DNA from: Burkholderia lata
GTDB lineage: Bacteria; Pseudomonadota; Gammaproteobacteria; Burkholderiales; Burkholderiaceae
DNA: 64,000 nt
Assembly (NCBI RefSeq): GCF_000012945.1
Contig: NC_007511.1
Span: 2,356,001 to 2,420,000, forward strand
Reading direction: 5' to 3'
Each line of letters starts with the position of its first letter. The first letter of the stretch is position 1. Of the stretch, positions 47,098 to 57,028 are shown in pieces. The notes under the pieces were generated by a model. It saw only the letters and a program-made list of their open reading frames with translations. It was not told where the DNA came from and made no database searches. A program made the position numbers and the translations under genes.

Positions 47098-47724
47098 TTA
47101 TTTCACGCTTTCACGGAACCACTTCGGGTGATGCTTGCGAGCCCAGCCCAGCGTGACGGTGCCGCGCACCATCGCGCCGATCGAGCCCTTCACCCACAAC
47201 GCCGCGTAAATGTGCACGATGATGCTCGCGATCAGCACGAAGGCCGCCACGGCATGCACGACAGCGGCCGCGCGGATCACCCCGATCGGGAAGTAGAACG
47301 AGAAGTAGCGCCGCCAGATCACGACTCCCGACAGCAGGAGCAGCAACAGGCATGCCACCAAGGTAAAGAATAGCAGCTTCTGCCCGGCGTTATAGCGCCC
47401 GACAGGCGGCAGCTTGTCTTCCTGGTTGGTCAGCACGTCGCCGATCTGCTTGAGCCACTGCCGGTCGTCCGCGTCGAGCGCGTTGTGATGCCAGAAGCGC
47501 ACCACCAGGATCGCGAACGACACGAACATCACGAGGCCGACGAACGGATGCAGGATCCGCGTCCACTGGCCGCCGCCGAACAGCGCGGTCAGCCAGAACA
47601 TCGACGGATGGAACAGCGCGAGCCCGGACAACGCGAGCAGCACGAACGTGATCGCGGTGATCCAGTGGTTCGTGCGCTCGTTCGCCGAGTAGCGGACGAT
47701 CAGGTTGGGGTCGTCGTGATTCAT
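47098..47724 (-). CDS. fdhI: Formate dehydrogenase gamma subunit (cytochrome b556)
   Basis: A 208-residue inner-membrane subunit with four helices that carries two haems b and passes electrons to the quinone pool. Conserved His residues stand in [32 protein letters not shown] and [10 protein letters not shown]. The C-terminus matches FdnI ([20 protein letters not shown]). Its ATG overlaps the stop codon of fdhH by 4 bases. Confidence 0.93.
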   Translation of the reverse strand: MNHDDPNLIVRYSANERTNHWITAITFVLLALSGLALFHPSMFWLTALFGGGQWTRILHPFVGLVMFVSFAILVVRFWHHNALDADDRQWLKQIGDVLTNQEDKLPPVGRYNAGQKLLFFTLVACLLLLLLSGVVIWRRYFSFYFPIGVIRAAAVVHAVAAFVLIASIIVHIYAALWVKGSIGAMVRGTVTLGWARKHHPKWFRESVK

Positions 47725-48635
47725 TTCGCGTCCTCCTTGATGCGTCGCGCCTCGTCGCGCGCGGCTTGTTCCTCTTCGTCGCTCACCTCGTTCGGACCGA
47801 CCCGCACATAGTGGAAGAACCCGGCAAGCGCGGTCAGCGCGATGCCGGCCACCGCGAGCGGTTTCGCGATGCCCTTCCACAGCTTCACCATCGGGCTGAT
47901 CGACGGATTGTCGGGCAGCCCGTGGTACAGCGACGGCTTATCGGCGTGGTGCAGCACGTACATCACGTGCGTGCCGCCGACGCCTTGCGGGTCGTACAAC
48001 CCCGCATGCTCGAAGCCGCGCTCCTTCAGGTCCTCGATCCGCTCGGCCGCGTGCTGCTTCATGTCCTCCTTGGTGCCGAACACGATCGCGCCCGTCGGGC
48101 AGGTCTTCACGCAGGCCGGTTCCTGGCCGACCGCGACGCGGTCGGAACAGAGCGTGCACTTGTACGCGCGATGATCCTTCTTCGAGATCCGCGGAACGTT
48201 GAACGGGCAACCGGTCACGCAATAGCCGCAACCGATGCAGTTCTCCTCGTGGAAATCGACGATCCCGTTGTTGTACTGCACGATCGCGCCCGGCGACGGA
48301 CACGCCTTCAGGCAGCCCGGATCCTCGCAGTGCATGCAGCCGTCCTTGCGGATCAGCCACTCGAGGTCGCCCGCCGGGTTCTCGTATTCGGAGAACCGCA
48401 TGACCGTCCACGAATGCTCGGTCAGGTCGGCCGGGTTGTCGTACACGCCGACGTTGGTACCGACTTCGTCGCGCAGGTCGTTCCACTCCATGCACGCCGT
48501 CTGGCATGCCTTGCAGCCGATGCACTTCGATACGTCGATCAGCTTCGCGACACTCCCGGTCACCGGTTCGCGCACCGTGGGCGGTGGCGTCGTGGTGGCC
48601 GAGACGCGCTTGATATCCAGCGATTGCAATGCCAT
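47721..48635 (-). CDS. fdhH: Formate dehydrogenase iron-sulfur (beta) subunit
   Basis: A 304-residue subunit with four [4Fe-4S] cluster motifs: [37 protein letters not shown] and CTLCSDR with [11 protein letters not shown] single C-terminal membrane helix (about 255-275) anchors it, as in FdnH. It connects the catalytic subunit to the cytochrome. It begins 10 bases after the fdhG stop codon. Confidence 0.95.
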   Translation of the reverse strand: MALQSLDIKRVSATTTPPPTVREPVTGSVAKLIDVSKCIGCKACQTACMEWNDLRDEVGTNVGVYDNPADLTEHSWTVMRFSEYENPAGDLEWLIRKDGCMHCEDPGCLKACPSPGAIVQYNNGIVDFHEENCIGCGYCVTGCPFNVPRISKKDHRAYKCTLCSDRVAVGQEPACVKTCPTGAIVFGTKEDMKQHAAERIEDLKERGFEHAGLYDPQGVGGTHVMYVLHHADKPSLYHGLPDNPSISPMVKLWKGIAKPLAVAGIALTALAGFFHYVRVGPNEVSDEEEQAARDEARRIKEDAK

Positions 48636-48645
48636 CTCTTCCCCC

Positions 48646-51600
48646 TTACGCCTTTTCGACCTTCACCAGGAACGACTTGAATTCCGGTGTATAGGAGTTG
48701 CCGTCACCCACGGACGGAGTCAGGGTATTGGCGAGATAGCCGGGCTTCGTCAGACCCTTGAAGCCCCAATGCAACGGGACGCCGACCGTCTGGACCTTCT
48801 TGCCGTCGACCGTCAGCGGCTTGATCCGCTTCGTGACGAGGGCGACCGCGATGATGTAGCCGCGCTTGGACGACACCTTCACGCGCTCGCCATGCGCGAC
48901 GCCGACTTCCTTCGCGAGGTCTTCGCCGATTTCGACGAATTGCTCGGGCTGGATGATCGAGTTCAGCCGCGCATGCTTGGTCCAGTAGTGGAAATGCTCG
49001 GTCAGCCGGTACGTCGTCGCCACGTGCGGGAAATCCGCCACCTTGCCGAACGACGCGCGGTCGTCCGGGAACACGCGGGCAGCCGGGTTGTTCAGCGCCT
49101 GCGGGTTGTTCGGGTGCAGCGGGTTCGCGTCGAGCGGCGTCTCGAACGGCTCGTAGTGCTCGGGGAACGGACCTTCGTTCATCCCCGCCCGTGCGAAGAA
49201 GCGCGCGACGCCTTCCGGGTTCATGATGAACGGCCCCATCCCGTTTTCGGGCGATTCGTCCACCTTGAAGTCCGGCACGTCGGCCCCCTTCCACGCGCTG
49301 CCGTTCCAGCCGATCAGCTTGCGGGTCGGGTCGAACGGCTTGCCGGCGACGTCGCACGACGCGCGGTTGTACAGGATCCGCCGGTTCGCCGGCCACGCCC
49401 ACGCCCAGTTCAGCGTCTGGCCGATGCCGGTCGGGTCGGAGTTGTCACGCCGCCCCATCTGGTTGCCGGCCTGCGTCCAGGCACCGCAGAAGATCCAGCA
49501 GCCGCTCGCGGTCGTGCCGTCGTCCTTCAACTGCGCGAACGCGGCCAGCTGCTCGCCCTTCTTCACGAGCGTCTTGGCCGGATCCTTCGGATCGGGCAAA
49601 TCGGCGAGTGCCTTCCCGTTGAACTCCATCGCGAGCTCTTCGGGTGTCGGGCTTTCCGGGTTCGCGTACGGCCAGGTCAGGTTGACGATCGGATCCGGAT
49701 ACTTGCCGCCGTCCGTCTGGTACATCTTGCGCATGCGCAGGAACAGCCCCGACATGATCTCGAGGTCGCTCCTCGCCTCGCCCGGCGGCTCCGCGCCCTT
49801 CCAGTGCCATTGCAGCACGCGGCTCGAACTCACGAGCGAACCGTTTTCCTCCGCAAAGCACGTGGTCGGCAGACGGAACACCTCGGTCTGGATCTTCGAC
49901 GAATCGACGTCGTTGTAGTCGCCGTGATGCTTCCAGAATTCGGAGGTTTCGGTCGCGAGCGGATCCATGATCACGAGCCACTTCAGCTTCGCGAGGCCGG
50001 CTGCCGTCTTCACCTTCGACGGCGACGCCGCAAGCGGGTTGAAGCCCTGGCAGATGTAGCCGTTCATCTTGCCGGCATTCATCAGCTCGATCACCTGCAG
50101 CAGGTCGTACTGCTTGTCCAGCTTCGGCAGGTAGTCGTAGCCCCAGTTGTTCTCGGCGGTCGCCGCGTCGCCCCACCAGGACTTCATGAAGCTGACGTGG
50201 AAGGCCTTGTAGTTCTTCCAGTAGCTCAACTGGTTCGGCCGCAGCGGCAGCTGCACGCGCTTCTTGATGTAGCCGTCGAAATCCTGCTCGGCCTGCATCG
50301 GCAGCGTCATGTAACCCGGCAGCAGGTTCGACATCAGCCCGAGGTCGGTCAACCCCTGGATGTTCGAGTGGCCACGCAGCGCGTTCATCCCGCCGCCGGC
50401 GATGCCGATGTTGCCGAGCAGCAGCTGCACCATCGCGCCGGTGCGGATGATCTGCGCGCCGATCGAGTGATGCGTCCAGCCGAGCGCGTACAGCACCGTA
50501 CCGGCGCGGCCGGGAACGGCGGTGGTCGCGAGCATCTCGCACACCTTCAGGAACTTCTCCTTCGGCGTGCCGCAGACCTGCTGGACCATGTCCTGCGTAT
50601 AGCGCGCGTAATGCTGCTTCAGCAGGTTGTACACGCAACGCGGATGCTGCAGCGTCGGGTCGACCTTCACGAAGCCGTCGTCGCCGCGCTCGTAGTCCCA
50701 GCTCGATTTGTCCGGGTACGCGTGCTTCTCCGCGTCGTAGCCGGAATAGATGCCGTCGTTGAACGCGAAATCCTCGCGCACGATGAACGAGAAGTCCGTG
50801 TAGTTCTTCACGTACTCATGCTGGATCTTGTCGTTCGTCAGCAGATAGTTGATGACGCCGCCCAGGAAGACGATGTCGGTGCCGGTGCGGATCGGCGCGT
50901 AGTAGTCGGCCACCGAGGCCGTACGCGTAAAGCGCGGGTCGACGACGATCAGCCGCGCCTTGCGGTGCGCCTTCGCCTCCGTTACCCACTTGAAACCGCA
51001 CGGATGGGCCTCGGCTGCATTGCCGCCCATCACGAGAATCACGTCCGCGTTCTTGATGTCGACCCAATGGTTCGTCATCGCTCCACGGCCAAACGTCGGG
51101 GCAAGACCTGCCACCGTCGGGCCATGTCAGACACGCGCCTGATTGTCGAATGCGAGCATCCCGAGACTGCGGACCGTCTTGTGCGTCAGGTAGCCGACCT
51201 CGTTGCTGCCTGCCGACGCGGCCAGCATGCCGGTGGTCAGCCAGCGGTTGACCTTCGCACCGTCCTCCGCCGTCTCGACGAAATTCGCGTCGCGGTCGGC
51301 CTTCATCAGCTTCGCGATGCGGTCGAGCGCGTCATTCCACGAGATCGGTTCCCACTTGTCCGAGCCGGGCGCACGATACTCGGGGTGCGTCAGGCGGCTC
51401 GGGCTGTGGATGAAGTCGATCAGGCTCGCGCCCTTCGGGCACAGCGTGCCGCGATTGACGGGATGGTCGGGATCGCCTTCGATGTGGATGATGCTCGGCT
51501 GGGCGTTCTTCGCGCCGTCTCCGAGGCTGTACATCAGGATGCCGCAACCCACTGAACAGTAAGGACAGGTGTTGCGCGTTTCGACTGTGCGCGCCAGCTT

Positions 51601-51717
51601 GTACTGTCGGACTTCGGCGAGCGCTTCGGATGGAGAGAAGCCCATCAGGGCTAGACTCGATCCGGCAAGCGACGTAGCCGTCACCTTCAGGAACTGGCGC
51701 CGGGACATTTGTAGCAT
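48646..51717 (-). CDS. fdhG: Formate dehydrogenase catalytic (alpha) subunit, selenocysteine-containing
   Basis: A 1,023-residue molybdenum/tungsten enzyme of the FdnG/FdoG type, exported by Tat ([15 protein letters not shown] after the start Met). The [4Fe-4S] ligands are CPYCSVGC and CPKG. Codon 197 is an in-frame TGA (51127-51129) in [20 protein letters not shown], the same place as Sec196 of E. coli FdnG. Read as stop it would give a 196-residue fragment and a second frame; read as Sec it is full length. A SECIS-like hairpin follows, and selA, selB and selC lie downstream. The protein oxidises formate in the periplasm and feeds the quinone pool. Start: ATG 51717, or 51708. Confidence 0.96.
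51088..51129 (-). promoter_or_regulatory. Bacterial SECIS element directly after the fdhG UGA
   Basis: Right after the UGA the mRNA can fold into a stem whose tip is GGCA-GGUCU-UGCC (51112-51100), with the GGUCU loop known from E. coli fdhF and fdnG. Lower pairing between the GCCCGACGG side and CCGACGUUUGGC side is imperfect. SelB would bind here to direct Sec-tRNA to the UGA. Confidence 0.85.
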
Positions 51718-51859
51718 GGCTGGTCTCGGCGTTATTGTGGGGGTGGGGAAACTGAAAGGAATTATAGACAGTTCGCGCAACTATGTTCGAATCCTCGGAT
51801 CAATACTGAATTGTCTGATTACCAACGATGATCCGCGTTCCGCGCGCCACCGAACCGTC

Positions 51860-52795
51860 ATGAAACGACAGATCACCTCCGAAGCCACCCGTCTCGCGCA
51901 ACAACAGGCCAACTGGGCCCTCACCGCGTTCAGGCGCTTCTCGTCCGACCGCTGCTCCGCGATGGCCGCGGGCATCGCATTTTTCTCCGCGTTTTCGCTC
52001 GCGCCGATGCTCGTGATGGTGATCGCGGTGGCCGGCTGGTTCTACGGCGACGATGCCGCGCGCGGCCAGGTGTTCGAACAGGCGCACCAGCTGATCGGCG
52101 ACGACGCGGCGGCCAGCATCCAGACGATCGTGCAGAACGCGCACCGCGCGGGCGAGCGCGGCGGCCTGGCCACCCTGATCTCGTTCGCCGCGCTCGCGAT
52201 CGGCGCGTCGGCCACCTTCGCGTCGCTCAGCGCCGCGCTCAGCGTGATCTGGCCGGCCACCGAGAACCGCTGGTCGAGCATGCTCGGGCTTGTGCGCGTG
52301 CGGCTGATCTCGTTCGGGCTCGTGCTCGGCGTCGCATTCCTGTTGATCGTGTCGCTCGTGCTCGACACCGCGATCACGTTCGTCGGCACCTGGCTGCTGG
52401 GCAATTCGCCGTATGTGATCGTCACGAACCTCGTGCAGTTCTTCGTCGGCATCGCGGTGCTCGCGGCCGCGTTCGCATCGTTGATGAAGTTCCTGCCCGA
52501 TGCGCGCGTCGCGTGGCGCGACGCCGCGATCGGCGGCATCGTGTCCGCGATCCTGTTCTCCGGCGGCAAGAAGCTGTTCGCGCTGTACCTCGCGCATGCG
52601 GGCACCGCAAGCGCATTCGGCGCAGCCGGATCGTTCGCGGTCCTGCTGATGTGGTTGTACGTCTCCGCGATCGTGCTGCTGCTCGGTGCGGAATTCGCGG
52701 CCGCTCGAGGCAACGCGCATCGACTCGCGGGTACCGTCGCACCGAGCGCTTCTGCGCAAACCGATCGCCCCGCCGATCGCACGCGCGACGACTGA
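51860..52795 (+). CDS. YihY/BrkB-family inner membrane protein
   Basis: A 311-residue polytopic protein of the YihY/UPF0761 family, with about six membrane helices. Typical stretches are MAAGIAFFSAFSLAPMLVMVIA, a long cytoplasmic or periplasmic loop with QTIVQNAHRAG, and FGAAGSFAVLLMWLYVSAIVLLLGAEF near the end. The ATG beginning MKRQITSEA is used; the frame is open upstream but non-coding. It is often annotated as ribonuclease BN by mistake; no nuclease motif is present. Divergent from the fdh operon. Confidence 0.88.
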   Translation: MKRQITSEATRLAQQQANWALTAFRRFSSDRCSAMAAGIAFFSAFSLAPMLVMVIAVAGWFYGDDAARGQVFEQAHQLIGDDAAASIQTIVQNAHRAGERGGLATLISFAALAIGASATFASLSAALSVIWPATENRWSSMLGLVRVRLISFGLVLGVAFLLIVSLVLDTAITFVGTWLLGNSPYVIVTNLVQFFVGIAVLAAAFASLMKFLPDARVAWRDAAIGGIVSAILFSGGKKLFALYLAHAGTASAFGAAGSFAVLLMWLYVSAIVLLLGAEFAAARGNAHRLAGTVAPSASAQTDRPADRTRDD

Positions 52796-53198
52796 CCCGC
52801 CCTTTCAAAACGTCGCGGCACGCCCGCTCACACTCGTCCGCCGCTTTGCAACCACGCTGTCCACAGCGCATTCGCGCGGTGTTGACACGCTCTTTGCATG
52901 CGCACGCATCCGTTGCCGCAACCGCAAACGTTTGCAAGCTTCCATTTCCGTGCGACAACGGGCCAAAACAGGCGTCCTGCTGCGATGCGCATCAACTATC
53001 GAAACAATCGCACCGCAGCAAATGTCAACTTTTTCAAAAACAGAAACAGTCGTTAATGTGCTTGATATATATAGACTTTTTCTCGCTGTTACCTTTTCGA
53101 GACACTTTATTTTTTAAGCTTTCTTGCGCCGATGGCACTGAGCTATTCTCCAATCCGCAACAAATAACGATGAATCACTTGCGTGGAGATACTCAACG
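52796..53198. promoter_or_regulatory. AT-rich promoter region of the porin gene
   Basis: About 400 bases without a gene, strongly AT-rich from 52985 to 53165 (for example around TTGATATATATAGAC at 53062). A long AT-rich leader is usual for an abundant porin. No -35/-10 pair at convincing spacing could be fixed by eye. Confidence 0.5.
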
Positions 53199-54356
53199 AT
53201 GAAGAAACTCGCTCTCTCGACCCTCTCGCTCGCCCTGCTGGGTGCCGCTGGCGCTGCTCACGCTCAATCGAGCGTCACGCTGTACGGCGTGATCGACACG
53301 TCGATCGCATGGGTGCACGGGAATGACGGTCAAGCCAACAATTCGTGGCAAATGCTGTCGGGCAACCTGCAAGGCAGCCGCTTCGGCCTGAAGGGCGCAG
53401 AAGACCTCGGCGGTGGCCTGAAGGCGATCTTCCAGTTGGAAAACGGCTTTGATCCGGGCACCGGCAAGCTGAACCAAGGCGGTCGCATGTTCGGCCGTCA
53501 AGCATTCGTCGGCCTGGAAAGCAACCAGTACGGTACGCTGACGCTCGGCCGCCAGTACGACCCGCTGGTCGACCTGGTCCAGGCAGTCACGGCAGACAAC
53601 TACTTCGGCAGCACGTTCGCAACGCCGGGCGACGTCGACAACAACGACAACAGCCTGCGCGTGAGCAACGCAATCAAGTACACGTCGCCGGTGATCGCCG
53701 GCTTCCAGGCTGAAGGCATGTACGCCCTCGGCGGCGTCGCAGGCAAGACGGGCGCTGGCCAGACGTGGTCGGTCGCAGCTGCATACAACAACGGCCCGGT
53801 CGGCGTTGCTGCAGGCTACTTCTACGCGAACAACCCGTCGCCGACGACCGCTGGCCTCCGTTCGGGCTGGGGCTCGACGACGTCGGACAACATCGTCGAC
53901 GGCCCGATCAACTCGGGTTACGCATCGGCCAAGTCGATCGGTATCGCGCAAGTTGCAGGTCAGTACGTGATCGGCCCGGTGACGGTCGGCCTCGGCTACA
54001 GCAACGCACAGTACAAGCCGGACGCATTCTCGGGCTTCGGCTCGACCGAGAAGTACAACACGGGCCGCGGCTTCGTGACGTACCAGGTCACGCCGCCGCT
54101 GCTGCTGGGCCTCGGCTATTCGTACACGAAGGCGAGCGGCGACACGGACGCCAAGTACCACCAGGTTTCGCTGGGTGCGGACTACTCGCTGTCGAAGCGC
54201 ACGGACGTCTACCTGGTTGGCGCGTACCAGCACGCAAGCGGTACGCAGCTCGTCAACGGCGTGCAGCAAAGCGCACAAGCTTCGATCGGCTCGTACGGCT
54301 TCGCCGGCAAGAGCTCGGCCGAAATGGTCGCACTCGGCCTTCGCCACAAGTTCTAA
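53199..54356 (+). CDS. Major outer-membrane porin (Gram-negative porin, OpcP/Omp38 type)
   Basis: A 385-residue general porin. The signal peptide ends at AHA-Q (residues 1-22); the mature start SSVTLYGVIDTSIAWV and the C-terminal LGLRHKF, with terminal Phe for barrel assembly, are standard for Burkholderia porins. Middle repeats such as GRQAFVGLESNQYGTLTLGRQYD mark loop 3 strands. Codon use is more biased than in neighbouring genes, pointing to high expression. It has its own terminator. Confidence 0.93.
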   Translation: MKKLALSTLSLALLGAAGAAHAQSSVTLYGVIDTSIAWVHGNDGQANNSWQMLSGNLQGSRFGLKGAEDLGGGLKAIFQLENGFDPGTGKLNQGGRMFGRQAFVGLESNQYGTLTLGRQYDPLVDLVQAVTADNYFGSTFATPGDVDNNDNSLRVSNAIKYTSPVIAGFQAEGMYALGGVAGKTGAGQTWSVAAAYNNGPVGVAAGYFYANNPSPTTAGLRSGWGSTTSDNIVDGPINSGYASAKSIGIAQVAGQYVIGPVTVGLGYSNAQYKPDAFSGFGSTEKYNTGRGFVTYQVTPPLLLGLGYSYTKASGDTDAKYHQVSLGADYSLSKRTDVYLVGAYQHASGTQLVNGVQQSAQASIGSYGFAGKSSAEMVALGLRHKF

Positions 54357-54408
54357 AAACGACGTATCCGGTGTGCATGGCGTCTCCGGACGCCTTGCCG
54401 CCGAACTG

Positions 54409-54449
54409 GAAAGCCAGTCATCGGTTTCGGCCGTGGCTGGCTTTTTTTT
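54409..54449 (+). terminator. Intrinsic terminator of the porin gene
   Basis: AAAGCCAG pairs with CTGGCTTT around a 19-base loop, followed by a run of eight T (54442-54449 region). It starts about 50 bases after the porin stop codon. Confidence 0.8.
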
Positions 54450-54747
54450 CGTCCGTCGCCAGCGGGCCGGCATGGCCTGCCCCCGCCGTCGGCCGACACC
54501 CGGGCACCCGATGCACGTCACCCGCCTGACAGCGGCGCCTGGCGGCTGCAATGCACCGGCAACACGATTTCCTGATGCAGGGCGCTCTCGCCATGTGCGC
54601 GCCGGACGACTACCATCCGCACTGTCGGTGCCATGGACCCGGTGCGACGGCCGTTCGCCCCGGCGTGTCGATTTCGACCATCTTCATTCGTCGTATCGAG
54701 GTCGGCACGCGATTTGCGCCCCGGCCAATACAGACAGGAGATACGCC

Positions 54748-55221
54748 ATGACGATTCAGAAGATCACGCCTTTCCTCTGGTACGCGGCGGAAGCCGAAGA
54801 AGCCGCCGCTTTCTATGCGGGCATCTTTCCGGATTCGCGCATCGTGCGCGTCACCGCGGTGCCCGGCACCGACGGCACGCGGATGGTGGAGTTCGAGCTG
54901 TTCGGGCAGCCGTTCTTCGCGATGAGCCACCCGCGCACCGACACGTTCAACCACGCGATTTCGCTGCTGGTCAGTTGCGCCGACCAGGCGGAACTCGATC
55001 GCTACTGGAACGCGCTGCTCGACAACGGCGGCACGGCCGACGCCTGCGGCTGGCTGAGAGACCGCTACGGCGTGTCGTGGCAGATCGTTCCGGAAACGCT
55101 GATCCCGATGATGTCCGACCGGGACACCGTCAAGGCCACGCGCGTGGCCGCCGCGATGATGCAGATGATCAAGCTCGACGACGCCACGCTGAAAGCCGCC
55201 TACGCCGGTACGGCGGGCTGA
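54748..55221 (+). CDS. VOC/PhnB-like glyoxalase superfamily protein
   Basis: A 157-residue protein of the PhnB-like 3-demethylubiquinone-methyltransferase-annotated group. Recognisable are ITPFLWYAAEAEEAAAFYAGIFPDSRIV at the start, the VEFELFGQPFFAM strand and DRYGVSWQIVPETLIPMM. Such proteins bind small molecules or metals; the specific role is unknown. A ribosome site (AGGAG) lies 8 bases from the ATG. Confidence 0.85.
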   Translation: MTIQKITPFLWYAAEAEEAAAFYAGIFPDSRIVRVTAVPGTDGTRMVEFELFGQPFFAMSHPRTDTFNHAISLLVSCADQAELDRYWNALLDNGGTADACGWLRDRYGVSWQIVPETLIPMMSDRDTVKATRVAAAMMQMIKLDDATLKAAYAGTAG

Positions 55222-55372
55222 CGAATCAGCCCGTCGCACAGCGCGTGCGCGATGACGCGCCGGGTCGCCGACCGGCGTCCGGCTCGACCGCATGCGCGTG
55301 CGGCTGCCGCGCAAATGCCGACGATCTTCATCGGCGTCGCCCGCGAGCCGATCACGTGCGCGGCATCTGCCG

Positions 55373-56164
55373 CTACGTCGACAGCATCGATTCGACCGTT
55401 CGCCGCGCGTAGCCGATGAACGCAGCGAGAGGTTCGCCCGACGGGATCGCCGCCTCTTCCTCGCCGCCGAGATAGGCGGCACGCGCCGCCGCGACAACCG
55501 GCCGGTATGTTTCCGGCAGGCGCTCCAGCACCCATGTCGCAGCGACGTCCTTGGGCGCGATCCTGCCGGTCGCGGCGCTGTACCAGATGCGCGCGAGCGC
55601 GAGCACCACGTTGCACGCGTCGCCGCGCCAATCCGGTTCGGCATTCCACTGCGCAACGGTGGCCAATAGCGCTGCGACAAAATCCCGTGCGGGCACTTGC
55701 TCGAACAGCGCGGCCGCCGGCGAGCCGGCCAGCACGACACTATGCTGCCGCACCTTCGTCAACAGGATCGCCAGATCGTGATCGACGAGCGCCGGCTCGA
55801 CGATGCCGGCTTCGAGGTCGCAACGCAGCCACTCGCCGAACTGCAGTTCGCGCCGCGCCGGGTGACGCCACGGCACGACTTCGTCGTGCGCGACGACGGT
55901 CACTTCCAGTGCGCGCATGCCGTCGACGCGACCGGGCGGCGCCGACACCGCGAGCAGGTCGAGCATCAACGCGCGTCGCGTCGGCTCGTCGGGCCGGGCG
56001 GACACCGTCACCAGCAGGTCGACGTCGCTGCGCGGTTTCAGCCCGCCGTCGAGCGCCGATCCGAACAGATGGATCGCCATCAGCGTCGCGCCGAGATGCC
56101 GCTCGATCGTGTCACACGCAGTGGCGACCTGGGCTGCGATTTCGTCGGGAATGAATTCAATCAC
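55373..56164 (-). CDS. aadA: Aminoglycoside adenylyltransferase, AadA (ANT(3'')) type
   Basis: A 263-residue nucleotidyltransferase very like AadA along its whole length. The nucleotide-binding motif FGSALDGGLKPRSDVDLL holds Asp47 and Asp49. Numbering from the GTG start coincides with the enzymes studied: Glu87 (catalytic base), Trp112 and Asp182 (both needed for streptomycin) are all present. It should adenylylate streptomycin and probably spectinomycin. The start is GTG at 56164; an ATG 36 bases upstream is possible. No integron attC, integrase or IS lies nearby and its base composition is native, so it looks like a resident chromosomal gene. Confidence 0.88.
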   Translation of the reverse strand: MIEFIPDEIAAQVATACDTIERHLGATLMAIHLFGSALDGGLKPRSDVDLLVTVSARPDEPTRRALMLDLLAVSAPPGRVDGMRALEVTVVAHDEVVPWRHPARRELQFGEWLRCDLEAGIVEPALVDHDLAILLTKVRQHSVVLAGSPAAALFEQVPARDFVAALLATVAQWNAEPDWRGDACNVVLALARIWYSAATGRIAPKDVAATWVLERLPETYRPVVAAARAAYLGGEEEAAIPSGEPLAAFIGYARRTVESMLST

Positions 56165-56356
56165 GATGCGTGTGCCTCGCGATGCGCACGCAACCGGCAC
56201 CGCGAGCGCGACGGGCAGCGGCGGATCCGCCGCATGCGCGGAAGAAGATTAGCGTTCGTCATCGTGCGTGCGCAGCGCGTCTTCCGTCGTGCGTCACGCG
56301 TCGAACCCGACCTTCCGCCATTTCGCTGCTTCGCTGTCGCGCGATTTGCGCAGCGC

Positions 56357-56391
56357 AATAAAAATCCCCGCACGCTTTCGCGTACGGGGAT
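56357..56391 (-). terminator. Intrinsic terminator downstream of the HU-like gene
   Basis: On the minus strand ATCCCCG and CGGGGAT form the base of a hairpin with an inner ACGC/GCGT stem and one mismatch, followed by TTTTATTG. It lies 53 bases after the end of the HU-like gene and separates it from aadA. Confidence 0.75.
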
Positions 56392-56443
56392 CGTCGGACA
56401 TCGCAACGGCTGCCGACATGCATTCGGCAACCGCTGCGCGGCA

Positions 56444-56893
56444 TTACGCTGCCGCGTCCTTCAGCTTCTTCAGCGCACGTGCCTTCACGCGCACGCTGGC
56501 CGGCTTCGCCGGGAACCAACGCTCTTCGCCCGTGAACGGATCCTTGCCGAAGCGCTTCTTCTTCGCCGGCACGACTTGTGCCGTGATCTTCAGCAGACCC
56601 GGCAGCGTGAACTCGCCCGCGCCCTTCTTGTGAACCGAGCCCAGCACGACGTTCTCGAGTGCGACGAGCACTGCCTTGACAGCCTTCACTTCGACAGCTG
56701 CGCGCTCAGCGATGTGCGTTGCGAGCGATGCCTTCGTGAACTTGTCCTTCAGCGGCGTCGGAGCAGCCGGTGCCGCCTTCGCGACAACCTTCTTGGCTAC
56801 TACTTTCTTCGCGGGCGCAGCCTTTTTGGCAGCCACTTTCTTGGTGGCCGGTGCGGCAGCCTTCTTGGCCACCTTTTTTGCGGAAGTCGCCAT
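56444..56893 (-). CDS. HU-family DNA-binding protein with a Lys/Ala-rich N-terminal tail
   Basis: A 149-residue nucleoid protein. The first ~48 residues are a histone-H1-like tail of Lys/Ala/Pro repeats (KKVAKKAAAPATKK and similar). The rest is an HU/IHF domain (FTKASLATHIAERAAVEVKAVKAV, then GEFTLPGLLKI and the DNA-binding arm with FTGEERWFPAKPASVRVKARALKKLKD). The ATG has a strong ribosome site (AGGAG). Tail plus HU architecture is known from Burkholderia and relatives. It has its own terminator and probably is monocistronic. Confidence 0.9.
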   Translation of the reverse strand: MATSAKKVAKKAAAPATKKVAAKKAAPAKKVVAKKVVAKAAPAAPTPLKDKFTKASLATHIAERAAVEVKAVKAVLVALENVVLGSVHKKGAGEFTLPGLLKITAQVVPAKKKRFGKDPFTGEERWFPAKPASVRVKARALKKLKDAAA

Positions 56894-57004
56894 GTTTCTC
56901 CTACCAGGTGTGGTCGTTGGATACACGAAGCGTGCAACGCGCGCGCTTCAACGCCGGATTCTACAAGCGCCTTGATGCTTCGTGCAGTACTTTTATGCGT
57001 TTTC

Positions 57005-57028
57005 GCGGGGTTTCCCGCAGGTTTTTTT
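57005..57028 (+). terminator. Terminator-like hairpin in the leader of an acyltransferase gene
   Basis: GCGGG-GTTT-CCCGC followed by AGG and seven T forms a short intrinsic-terminator-like structure on the plus strand, about 120 bases before the acyltransferase ATG. No plus-strand gene ends here, so it may act as an attenuator or be chance. Confidence 0.4.

Noticed and set aside
51860..52795. Ribonuclease BN
   Set aside because: The YihY family was once given this name in error; the protein is a membrane protein without nuclease residues.
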